A DNA stretch of 64,000 nucleotides from Euborellia annulipes (Eukaryota > Arthropoda > Insecta > Dermaptera > Anisolabididae). The stretch lies in assembly GCA_023213315.1 (NCBI GenBank), contig JAKCPI010010597.1, positions 1-64,000 on the forward strand, read 5' to 3'. Below the pieces are notes generated by a model that did no database searches, was not told where the DNA came from, and saw only the letters and a list, made by a program, of their open reading frames with translations. Below are positions 55,101-64,000 of this stretch, piece after piece. The first letter of the stretch is position 1. Each line of letters opens with the position of its first letter. Both the position numbers and the translations under genes were made by a program.

Positions 55101-58100
55101 GGCTTAGCTTCAAGATGTGACGACGATGACGATGTTCGGGTGCGGGTGCTCTTGCTCCTCTCAATACATCGAGTATTTTTAGTTGAGAGACGTTGACTAG
55201 CCCTTGCCTTGGTCAACTCACTCATTTCAGTCAAACGTTGAACGTCAAATAAAACCGAACATGGATTTTTTTAGTAAATTGTTGCATATTAAAAACAATA
55301 AGGTAGAGTTTTCTTATTTATTTTTCTTATTTTCTTATAAAATACTATAGAAAATGAAAACGAATTAATTTTAGAATATTTCTGTCATTCATTTGATAGA
55401 TTTATCTTCTTTTTTTTTGTTCTATTCTTTAAAATTGCTTCAATTAGGTTTTGTAATTGAGGGGTCTTATTCCCATAAAATCTTTATTTAAAGGTTAATG
55501 TCATTTATTTGTTCATATGATTCTTCTTTCTCTCTCGTCTATATTTAGAATTGAACTGTGCGCATTTGTAAATTTGCTCTGCTTCTGAAATGTTTGTAAT
55601 TCTTGTTTCGTTTTTTTTTATTTTTACTAATTACTAATAATAATGGATGGCTTCTTTCTACGCCATATTTTATCATAGCTCTCTTTTGCTAGAATAGTAC
55701 TACACTTTTTTTAAGATCTTACACAGGTGAAAACGTGTGTTCGATTCCAGTTAGGGCTTCATTTTTTTTATCAACATTTAAAAAAACTGATTTATTTTCA
55801 TCATGAATCCACATTTTAGCATATAAATATTATGTTCAGGATTAGAGATCCGGAACCTGGAGACAAGGAGATTAAGAGGAGTTGGAGCCATTAAAATTTC
55901 TTTAGGGTTTGGTTCATGGTTTGTTGCTTCATGGATGGTAGCGATCAAAACTTATATAGCGATCAAGCCGGAACCGGAACTGGAGCCTCAGTTTTAAAAC
56001 AATGACTCCAGATCCAGCTCCCATGCCTTGACTATATCAATAGGTTTAGCCTGTAGGTCAAGGGATGAGGTCATTTTTCACAACAAAAAAATCTGGATAG
56101 CCTTTTTGGAATCCCCATACTTCTGGTAATTTTTTATTGAAACTACTTCTAGGCCTATTTGAACAGAACTTTCAAAAACAGTAAGAATTTGATTATCAGG
56201 ACTAATCGGGACCAGAGTCCAAACAAATTTCGACTGAGACTTTGGTCTCTTGACTCAACTTCCTATCTGTACCATCTCAAAGCAACAGAAATAGTTTGAA
56301 TATAAATTAACAATTTTATTATTATTAAACATAAACATTTTATTGTTTAAAAAAATTAATAATCGATTATCGAGTTTATTTATTTATTTTTTTCTGAAAG
56401 ATCTATTTTGTTTTTATTTAATGTGAGCTCTGGATGTGATGAACTAGAATCGAGTTCGATCCGCAAAAATTCATTGAAATCGGGGTCTCTATTGAAGCAA
56501 TAGGGATATACCCCCTCCATTAACAGGCCCGAAGGGTCTGAGGGATGGGCATTGGGCCTGAGGTCCTTGCTCAGAGAGTGACTGATTGGGGGACACAATA
56601 GATCACAAGGTTGCAGTGCAGAGTAACCTCACAAAATATCTATCTTAGGATGGAACACGAAATCCTTCAGGTGGAGGTACAAAAAAAACTTACTTTATTT
56701 CTTTAATTACACATCAATTAATATAAAAAATAATCTCACTTTATTCTTTAGAATTTCACACCTATTTTTCTCTTCTCTTCATTTCTCCTTAAATTTTCTT
56801 CTTTTTTTTTTTTAATTAATATATGTTCACTTGTTGTCTAGGGTGGTGCGGGCGACGCTTCAATTTCCGTTGGCTCGTGCGAAAAGACTCAGGAGGTACA
56901 GGGTGGTGTCTCGGTACCTGCACCTGGGGTAGTCACAGCTGCTCCTCAGGCCTCAAAACAACATCCCCTCGGCCAGGATCAAAACGTTGCCCTAGTCCCT
57001 GACAACAAGGACCTTCTCGACTGCGAGTTTGCCAACTCGCATCAGACAACTCCGCAAAGGTGCTTTTAACTATTCACTTAGTTTAAATAAAATTCACAAT
57101 CTCATTAAACTGTAAATCTTGTTAATATAAACTAATTAAGAAGACGAATGCAAGTCAAAATTAATTATTCTCACTTAGAAGATCAAGAATGGAATCTAAT
57201 ATGGTCGATAAAATAAAGAGTCACACTTAAGTTTGCTAAGCTTAAATATTCATTTAATAAATAATCTAAATTAAAGGTTCGTTGACAAATTGGACTACTA
57301 ATTTATTTTATTTAATAAATTCTAAATGGAATATAAAATTATAGAAACTTTTAAAGACTATAATGAAAAAAAAAAAAATACATTTTCTTTATATAATCTA
57401 AAGTATTCACTGTAGGCAGTAGTTTAAAACTTTTTAAAATTAAAATATTTTAATAATAATTAAGAAACACTAGTACATTTCTATGTTAAAACATCATCAT
57501 CAGAACATTATTACAAACTCGTTTTCGTTTATTAGATTATCCCTTTATTTAATAAGTGATTATTAAAGCCCGGATTTTAATGCAGTAAAAAACCTTAAAT
57601 ATGCCATGTAATATGCAGTAAAAGTATTAAAATATTTCTTGGCAACTCCTGACATACTGTTGGTGCGAACATTTCTCAGATAGCATAACTTCTGGTTCAA
57701 AAGAGAGAAAAAATAAAACTTTTTCCGAATATGTTAAAAATGTAAAAAGTTTTAAAATGCAACTTTATGCAATATTTACTAAATATGCATTATAAAATTT
57801 GAATCATAGTTCCAATGAGGCATGATTCGAATGGAAAATTGGTTTTCCGGGACGTACATGTTAGCAAATAGAATATGCAATTGCATAGGAATCCGGGCTT
57901 TAGCAATTATAATTATTGTTTTAATTTTGTATAAAAAATTATTTCAAAATATAATTGGTTTTTGATAAGGAATTTATTTATAATATCAAAATTCAATTGA
58001 TAAAATTTTGGTTGATTTTATTTACAATCAAAAAATTTATTGTCAAAATGCGTGCTAAAGAATAGAAAGAATTTTTAATAAAGTTCTGATAATGATGTTT

Positions 58101-61100
58101 TAACATCGAAATGTTTTAAACTAAACCTAGTGTTTACTTTTAATTATTGAATATTATTAAAACATTGCCTTCTATAAGATTGTGAGTGTTTTTTATTGGC
58201 AAGACCAAACGCCCCATGGTCCTCGGAAATCGAACCCAAGATCTCCAGCCTTTCCGGGGCATCAGTGTGCTGTCCATTGCACCAGACCACCGGACCCTCG
58301 ACCTACAACAATAAAACTTCCCTTTATATGCAGTTAACAATGCAAGTTACTGAGATACATTAAAGAAAAATTTCTCACGTGTCCGTCGCTTTTTAATGGA
58401 CAGCACACCGATGCCCCGGAAAGGTTGGAGATCCTGGGTTCGATTTCCAGGGCCATAGGAGGTTTGGCCTCGCCAATAAAGAACACACACTCTTATTAAA
58501 TATATCCATGACTCAGTTAAAGTCCGAATCGGGGTATTTTGGATACTAACATCTTATTCAAATATATAGATCTCTATTTAACTAAAACCTTTTCTTTATT
58601 AAAAAAAGGGGTCATAGGCCAACATATTTAACAATTTTTATGAGCAGCGTTACATAGCTCGATATGCAAAATTTAAAGAAATAGACTGCGTCATTATTTA
58701 TAAAAGCTTTAAATGAGAGAAAGCGCCTGAAAATAGGCAACCCAATAGGAACAAAGGGTGGGAGGGTAGTGGGAGACGTCTCCCTCCCCTCTTTTGCCTC
58801 TCCTAACTTCTTAGGTATGTCCTGTATGGTTTCCATTGAAATTTTAACCCCTCCCAAATTCGCTTCTTCATTTGTTTTATCTATTTTAAATCACTGTTTT
58901 TTTAATAAACCTAATCTGTAAAATAAATATTTTTAATAAACGATGGAGTGTGAGATAGGCGGGCGTTTATCAATAACAACAATATGATGTTGAAATGTCA
59001 GGTTATATTATAAGCTGTTTAGTATACTCTGACAATTAATTCCGCGTATTTACACGCTTCAACGACTTTTAATAATTATTATAATTTTGTATTAATAATC
59101 ATCTTAATTTCGGTTGAATGATTTTGAGAATGAGCTTAAATTACTCTTTTAAAAATGGCTAAAAAGTGAGGTTATGACATTTTGATTTTCCCTAGCTGGG
59201 ATTATATTATTTATTTGACATAAGCATAGATTAAAAAGAGGGTAGAAAATGACAGATGCAGCTAAGGTTTTTTCTCTTTTAATCTGCAAGTCTGATGTTT
59301 CGGTTCCATGTTTGAACAATCTTCAGAGCTGGCGAAAAGTCATTATGAAAGTGTCATAGTGGATTTTATACATTATTGAACCAAACTCTTATATAATAAA
59401 TATATACACAGTAATTCTTATTTAAGCCATTTGGTATCCAAAAGCCTTCGGACTTTATTCATAAAATATTTATGTACCTGGCGCATTATGCATAAAATGT
59501 TTATATACCTGGTCATCGCATACTGTGTATATATTTACTATATAAGAGTTTGGTTCAACAATATATAAATTCCACTATGACATTTTCATAATGACTTTAC
59601 GTCACCTCTGAAGATGGTTCAAACATGGAACCGAAACGTCAGCCGATTAATAAATAAATAAAGCTGCATCTCTCATATTCTACCCTCTTATTAATATAAC
59701 ATCACAGCTATAAATTGCTTTTTGCAAGCATAGATTAATCGTTTATTAGAATAATTTTTATTATTATTATTGGTTTTTCTACAAACATCATTCAAAATAT
59801 AATCAATTTTTGATAAGGCATTTATTTATAATACCAAAACTCATTTAATAAAATGTTGATTTTATTTACAATCAAAAAATTATTGCCAAAAAGCGTGCTG
59901 AATAATAGAAAAGGGTAAATATCCTCAGAAAGGGAGAAACAAAAGTTATTAAACTTTTATATCTGCTTAAACCTTTTTCTATTCTTTAAAAATAAAATTG
60001 TCAATCATTTTTTCAAAGTTAATAAAATAAAATGTTATTAATTTTAATTAATTGGAAATTATTTGAATATTATCCTTAACAAAAATTGATTTTTTTGAAA
60101 ATACCCAAAATAGATTTGTTGAAATTTCTGTTCGATCATGAAGTAATTGTGTTTGTGTTTTTATATGACCCTTGTAGCCTAGTGTTCACCCTTGATTCTG
60201 GAGGAGGAGATGCTAATGAGCTTAAGACTGTAAGCAAACTCGACAACGAGGACGATTTCTCACTCTGTTCGCTGAGTTTGCAAAGCGAAGGTACAAACAG
60301 CCTCGGCCCCAGCCTCCCGGATCTTCTACAATCAGCCAAGAGTTTATATTCGAAAAACACTGACACTGGTGAGGAAACAAGCACTTTAGTTTTTTTTTAC
60401 AAAGAAAGAAAGAAAATGAAAAAAAATAATTAATCACCTGTTTTATGACTAAAAAGAAAGTCTTTTTTTTTTCTCATGTTTTTTTGATAAGGCAGACGCT
60501 TTTATGGTAGAAATTTTGTTTCTTTGTATCACTTTTTTTCACTTTAATTGTAATCAATTAACGAAGACACACTCTTTTTTACTTTCTCTTACCTATATAT
60601 GTAATATATAGAGACAAAGTATTGCGATCATGTCAAAAATTCGATGTCGAGAATATACCTCCCCAAAAAAGTGAGTACGCAAATTAGTCTGACTGTGTGT
60701 TTGTGGGTAACGATTTTAAGCATGAAGTAATTGAGCTACGGGATTGAAATTTTATATTTAAGTTAGGCTCTCACCCGGACAGTCAAAATAAGCTTTTGAG
60801 CAAAATCGGCCAAAAAGTACTAATACTTTACTGATGTACTTTTTCAGTTATTTTCGAATTTCTCAAAATCTTGTCTAACGATTTTGATTAAAATTCAAAA
60901 ATCAATTATTTTTTACATGCTCTTTAAAAAGTCTATCAGTAAAATTTTTTGTGAAAATTGTTTGAAGTACACTTTACTGATGTACTTTTTCAGTTTTTCT
61001 TCATTTTCCCAAAATTGTCTCTAACTATTTTGATTAAAATTCATAAATCAATTTTCTTTTAGATTCTCTTAAAAATGTATATTCTCATTTTATCCTGAAA

Positions 61101-64000
61101 ATTGTTTTAAGCATACTTCACTGATGTATTATTTCAGATTTTTCAAATTCATTTTACGGCTCTTCCTTCCATAGAGCCAATATTAAATGCCTATGGGAAT
61201 TTACATGTAAATTTCGATTCAAAATGGGGTCGGGGGTCGTCACTTTTGAAACTTATTACACATTGAAACAATTTTTTACATTTCTTTTGAAATTTTATAT
61301 TTATTTAGGATTCTCTAATAAGTATAAAATAACAAACGAAACAGGCCAATCAATACTAGTAATAGCCAAATATTGGATTACTTTGAAAAATGGGAAACTA
61401 AATTTATCTCGATACAAAAAATTTATGTTACAAGCACAGTAGTTCGATTACCGAAGGTAAGAGAAAGTTATGTACTGTGTGACCAGTCACACCAGATTTT
61501 TTTACATCTTTCTCTCCTAGTTTTCATTAGTAAATTGCGTTTTATACGCTTTCGCCTTTATCTCACTAAACTTTAAAAGTTTTTTTTTATTTCTTCAATA
61601 AACTTTTCATTGATTTTCTTCTCTAGCCAACTAGTTTTATCATTTAACGCTGAATACCGAAGTTAGTTAATACTCACTAGAATACAGGGTGTACTTTAAC
61701 TTTTGAATAAATAAAGAATTAAATTTAATTTTCATTAAAATTAGAATCCTTTTAGATTCATGCAATCGTTAGAACGAAGGAAACTTGTATCATAAAAGCA
61801 TCTGACATCGACACAACACTAATATAAAATTGAATAGTTCTAATAATTTATATAAACATAGGCACCTAAAATACGTACATTCCATTTAGGGATGGATTAT
61901 CCCAAATCTAAATATCATTTAAAATGGAAATACGAAGCATTTGTTTATATATTTATCCAAATCTAATTTTTAATTTATTTTTGATGATATTAAAATTGAA
62001 AATAGAATTATAATTGCATTATGCTTTATTATTATGTTTTTATCTTCTAATTATATTATTTTGAACCAACACAATAAAAACGTAAATTTTATTAATTTTT
62101 GAAATTAATCTACTATCAAATCAAAATATTATCTGAATGACTTAGCCATATAAAGTAGACCTTTTTTCGCCATGATAACTATATAATTAAAACGAAATAT
62201 TGATCTGTTGTCATCTATTATCTTAAGGAATATAGACGTTTCGAAGCATAATAAAAAAAATTGATTTTCCATTTTCATTTCCTTTGCTACCACTCCTTTT
62301 GTCATCATAAGTATTTATCATCATTAATTTATTGATTTTATTTATTTTTTTTTTTTAATTTCCAACCATTTTATCTCATATTAAAACTATCTTGGCACTC
62401 TAATTATAATAAATAAAATTATATTTTAAATATAATTATATAATTTGATAAAAGATTTTTATATATAAAAATGTATTATTATATTTTTGACAGACTACTA
62501 AAAATTTGTTTACATTAATATTTCAGACACGGATACTACAGAATACGACACTGCTCCAGAAACTGATACTGCATCCTTACAAGAAACCAACTCTTTCGTT
62601 GAAAATCTTAAAACCGCGAGTGAATTTGATATCAGTGGATTGTGTCACGATCTTGCAAAAGTATCTCTGGACAGTTCAATCAAATCAGTATCAACTAATT
62701 TAGTGTGTGATACAGCACCATCAATTCAACACGATTCTGATTCAGGTTCGTTTGTAGATGCAAACGAGAGTAATCCCGAAACCAACACCAACAAAGAATC
62801 CCAAGAGAAAAGTGAACAAGAAGATAATCAGCAAATTTGCTCAACATTAGAGAGCGACGAAGATTTAAACGAATCTTTCAAATCTAGTTGCTCTTTCGAA
62901 ACTGTCCAACCTGCTAATATTTCAGAAATTGAACAACTTTCCAACACAACACAAGACACCCTTAATTCTTCTTATACCACAAACGAGACTGTCATTTTAG
63001 ACTCATTAAATCAGACTGTTATTGAAAATACATCGCCTAAAGATCAAACACAAACATTCGAAAAATCTTTTAGTGAAACTGAAATAAATAAAGATTCTTC
63101 AAAAGAAGAAGAAATTATTCCAGATCAAAAGAGTTTAAACGAAGAAAATACAACAAGTGTTGATAATAATACTTCGCTTTTGGAATCTAAAGAAGATAAA
63201 AACACAAACGAAAATAATATTTCTGTTCAAGACACTCATCAAGAAAGTCAACTGAATAAGACTCTTGTAATAAGTGAGAATCAAGAACAAAATCCAAAAG
63301 ACTCCCACCAAGAAAGTCAACTGAATAAGACTCTTGTAATAAGTGAGAATCAAGAACAAATTCCAAAAGACACTCATCAAGAAAGTCAACTGAATAAGAC
63401 TCTTGTAATAAGTGAGAATCAAGAACAAATTCCAAAAGACACTCATCAAGAAAGCCAACTGAATAAGACTCTTGTAATAAGTGAGAATCAAGAACAAAAT
63501 CCAAAAGACTCCCACCAAGAAAGTCAATTGAATAATACTCTTGTAATAAGTGAAAATCAAGAACAAATTCCAAAAGACACTCATCAAGAAAGTCAACTGA
63601 ATAAGACTCTTGTAATAAGTGAGAATCAAGAACAAAATCTTACTGATTCCCAAAAAGAACAGATAGAATCAGAAGAAAAAGCTGATATCCCATATCCAGG
63701 TTGGGAAGAACCAATCGAACATGTATACCCTGTTCCATTCAAAAGATTAACTCCTGAAGAATTTGAAGCTTCTCGCCAGTTAGCAAAACAACTTGAACCA
63801 AAAAGAAAAGAACCCCCAAAAGGACCAATAACTGCTGAATATATTAATGAAGTAGCTGCACGAAAAGTTTTTACTTTACCAGAAGAGTTGAGAAAAGAAC
63901 AGGGCAATAAATATAATGATTTAATTTTCTGTACACAAGAAGAGGCAAAGGCTTGTGGTTTTGGATTAGGACAAAACAATATAGATCTTGCAAAAGTTAA
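49162..64000 (+). CDS. Acidic low-complexity protein gene, 5' part, unrecognised
   Basis: Exons: 49162-49227 (MGNVLHRNVATLPCLKSKIA), 56842-57059 (GGAGDASISVGSCEKTQ ...), 60178-60368 (SLVFTLDSGGGDANELKTVS ... SKNTDT) and 62527 to beyond 64000. All junctions are GT-AG with compatible phases (0, 2, 1). This isoform starts Met-Gly with a nearby Cys and basic residues, as in N-myristoylated proteins. The last exon is very acidic and Ser/Thr/Gln/Asn-rich, holds six 23-residue repeats (63231-63644), and ends with a more ordered stretch (PYPGWEEPIEHVYPVPFKRL, then LTPEEFEASRQLAKQL and FCTQEEAKACGFGLGQ). No domain is recognised. It resembles in style scaffold proteins with variable N-termini, but no diagnostic motif supports a family. 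Truncated at the window edge. Confidence 0.7.
49745..50115. repeat. Degenerate tandem repeat with TTGACCTTT
   Basis: Four imperfect units contain ccattgttgacctttca or close forms (about 49751, 49886, 49969, 50088) and tattcacacttattagactg. Unit spacing is about 80-135 bp. It lies in the first intron, 0.5 kb after the 49162 exon. Confidence 0.6.
50875..51294. mobile_element. PIF/Harbinger-like MITE, copy 3
   Basis: GGGCGGCTACACACGTAACT ... GTTAGCCGCCT with TTA duplications (50872-50874, 51295-51297). Subterminal gcaaacttgacaagcatgca is intact. Confidence 0.88.
51298..52110. other. Intron sequence, nothing recognised
   Basis: AT-rich, no exon-like segment or clear repeat boundary. Confidence 0.4.
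52111..52142. repeat. Poly-T run of 32
   Basis: Uninterrupted T homopolymer; its length is unlikely to be accurate in any assembly. Confidence 0.9.
52264..52647. mobile_element. MITE with TTAA duplication (GGTGCGCGTCTCGG ends)
   Basis: GGTGCGCGTCTCGG ... CCGAGACGCGCACC is flanked by TTAA (52260-52263, 52648-52651). A subterminal inverted pair (gactttccagc / gctggaaagtc) and a ctacaacttatagagctcct/tataagttgtag pair lie inside. piggyBac or Kolobok-type duplication. Confidence 0.85.
52740..52793 (+). repeat. Family R terminal fragment
   Basis: aaatgacttcatattaaata followed by tagggtaagagaaagtaaaa. Only the short end remains. Confidence 0.5.
53590..54035. repeat. Twin palindrome, one core intact
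   Basis: Arms of about 200 bp (agccaaggaattaaatcaaa ... cttagggcttcttacaatca) meet at tggtcctaggaccattgga. Minus-strand core: gtcctgaggaaggtggtgag then tgcgaacgaaacgtcgacgg (53637-53678). The plus-strand copy (53949-53980) has lost GAAAC. Confidence 0.75.
54120..54156 (+). ncRNA. Solitary hammerhead-like core with 7-bp helix
   Basis: ctgatgatgggaaaataaag then ttttcccgaaacgtctcg. GGGAAAA pairs with TTTTCCC across a short loop, immediately followed by GAAACGTC. All bases of CTGATGA and GAAA are present, but an extra T separates CTGATGA from the helix, unlike the canonical core. Confidence 0.45.
54160..55210. other. Intron sequence, nothing recognised
   Basis: AT-rich to about 54950, then GC-richer (gacgacgatgacgatgttcg) leading up to the candidate promoter at 55225. 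A 102-codon minus-strand frame (54926-55234) has no exon signals. Confidence 0.4.
55225..55302 (+). CDS. Candidate alternative first exon
   Basis: A TCAGTC initiator match (ctcatttcagtcaaacg) lies about 35 bp before ATG 55261. Fourteen codons (MDFFSKLLHIKNNK) lead into donor aag|gtagag in phase 0, and would join 56842 in frame. Upstream 150 bp is GC-richer than the intron. Coding part 55261-55302. Confidence 0.45.
55305..56841. other. Intron, nothing recognised
   Basis: Contains a weak SINE-like B box (gtgttcgattccag, about 55738) and a GC-richer stretch (56400-56640) with no exon signals. Confidence 0.35.
57450..58130. repeat. Twin palindrome with divergent cores around a MITE
   Basis: Plus arm: tctgataatgatgttttaac then atcgaaatgttttaaac (58084-58121). 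Minus arm: ttctgatgatgatgttttaa then catagaaatgtactag (about 57470-57506). GATGT/ACATC forms the helix. The centre is occupied by the TA-flanked MITE. Confidence 0.65.
57566..57900. mobile_element. MITE with TA duplication (AAGCCCGGATT ends)
   Basis: AAGCCCGGATTTTAATGCA ... AATCCGGGCTT, flanked by TA on both sides (57564-57565, 57901-57902), as for Tc1/mariner. No coding sequence. Confidence 0.75.
58141..58340 (-). mobile_element. tRNA-derived SINE, second family
   Basis: Minus strand: ggtggtctggtgcaatggac, ctggagatcttgggttcgat (B box), tggggcgtttggtcttgcca, then aataaaaaacactcacaatc. Distinct from the 3228-type family. Confidence 0.75.
58383..58500 (+). mobile_element. tRNA-derived SINE, second family, opposite copy
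   Basis: tggacagcacaccgatgccc ... ggagatcctgggttcgattt ... tttggcctcgccaataaaga and an AT-rich tail. 5'-truncated, and inverted relative to 58141-58340 about 50 bp away. Confidence 0.75.
58501..59220. other. Intron, nothing recognised
   Basis: AT-rich except for a GC-richer patch at 58730-58860 (agacgtctccctcccctctt), which lacks exon signals. Confidence 0.4.
59225..59715. repeat. Twin palindrome, complete example with two cores
   Basis: Outer ends gggtagaaaatgacagatgc (59240) and tctcatattctaccctctta (59670-59690). Plus core: ctgaagatggttcaaacatg then gaaccgaaacgtcagccg (59608-59645). Minus core: ctgaagattgttcaaacatg then gaaccgaaacatcagac (about 59293-59330). GGTTC/GAACC forms the helix. 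The centre includes an inverted aaatatatacacagta repeat. Confidence 0.85.
60583..61500 (-). mobile_element. Family R copy, reverse, with internal duplication
   Basis: Short hairpin (actttctcttacctatatat ... tatagagacaaagt), then the core twice (catttttcagttattttcga near 60840 and tactttttcagtttttcttc near 60976), a third partial (gatgtattatttcag) and the long hairpin at 61412-61497 (gtgtgaccagtcacaccaga). It lies in the intron before the last exon. Confidence 0.75.
61501..62526. other. Intron before the last exon, nothing recognised
   Basis: AT-rich. A half core (agacgtttcgaagcat, 62233-62248) is the only repeat trace. Confidence 0.4.
63231..63644 (+). repeat. Six in-frame 69-bp tandem repeats in the acidic protein
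   Basis: Unit is 23 residues, DTHQESQLNKTLVISENQEQ plus (N/I)PK. Six copies run head to tail without frame loss, ending QNLT. Variants alternate: DTHQ/DSHQ and QNPK/QIPK, with one NNT for NKT. Alternation of the two unit types suggests duplication of multi-unit blocks. The antisense open frame here is a by-product. Confidence 0.95.

Noticed and set aside
63231..63644. CRISPR-like direct repeats
   Set aside because: Units are contiguous and in frame without spacers, inside a spliced eukaryotic exon.
63135..63653. 172-codon open frame, minus strand, with internal repeats
   Set aside because: Exact antisense of the 69-bp coding repeats; a repeat open in one frame stays open on the other strand.
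49162..64000. Naming the acidic protein as TACC, reticulon or an A-kinase anchor protein
   Set aside because: Alternative N-termini and acidic composition are suggestive, but no coiled-coil TACC domain, reticulon hydrophobic region or kinase-anchoring helix is visible in the window.

Overview
The window is AT-rich animal nuclear DNA with GT-AG spliced genes, long repeat-filled introns, tRNA-derived SINEs and many cut-and-paste transposon remnants. Short initiator matches (TCAGT) just upstream of several start exons and the transposon mix suggest an arthropod. That is an inference, not a proof.

Four conserved or gene-like loci are readable. (1) 9904-19029 (+): a complete 14-exon FHIP2-type gene (FAM160B1 family, HOOK/dynein adaptor complex) whose exon phases all close to an 801-residue protein. 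(2) 26526-29453 (-): a five-exon sialic acid synthase (NANS) gene carrying three one-base frameshifts, all in homopolymers. (3) 30512-31983 (+): an intronless PrimPol gene, divergent from NANS across a CCAAT-rich promoter. Its only frame break lies exactly on an A AAA AAG heptamer. (4) 34079/49162-64000 (+): the 5' part of a large gene for an acidic, low-complexity protein I do not recognise. It has a 6 x 69-bp in-frame tandem repeat and up to four candidate alternative first exons, all ending in phase 0. It runs off the right edge.

The rest is mostly repeats, often nested. The main families are: (a) a repeat of about 600 bp capped by a ~95-nt hairpin at one end and a short hairpin at the other (more than ten copies or pieces); (b) inverted 'twin' palindromes of 150-700 bp whose arms carry a CTGANGA...CGAAACGT core resembling the hammerhead ribozyme core of Penelope-like elements; (c) hAT-type elements with 8-bp target duplications; (d) PIF/Harbinger-like MITEs with TTA duplications; (e) MITEs with TTAA or TA duplications; (f) SINEs; (g) a mariner relic with Stowaway-like ends; (h) LINE 3' scraps.

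Layout: 1-9700 nested repeats; 9.7-19.0 kb FHIP2 with at least ten intronic repeats; 19.3-26.2 kb repeats; 26.5-32.0 kb the NANS/PrimPol divergent pair; 32.0-34.0 kb a tandem duplication that looks like two haplotypes joined end to end; 34-64 kb the acidic-protein gene with its long repeat-filled 5' region. No rRNA, CRISPR, prokaryotic or viral gene was seen. All calls come from reading the sequence; no database search was run.
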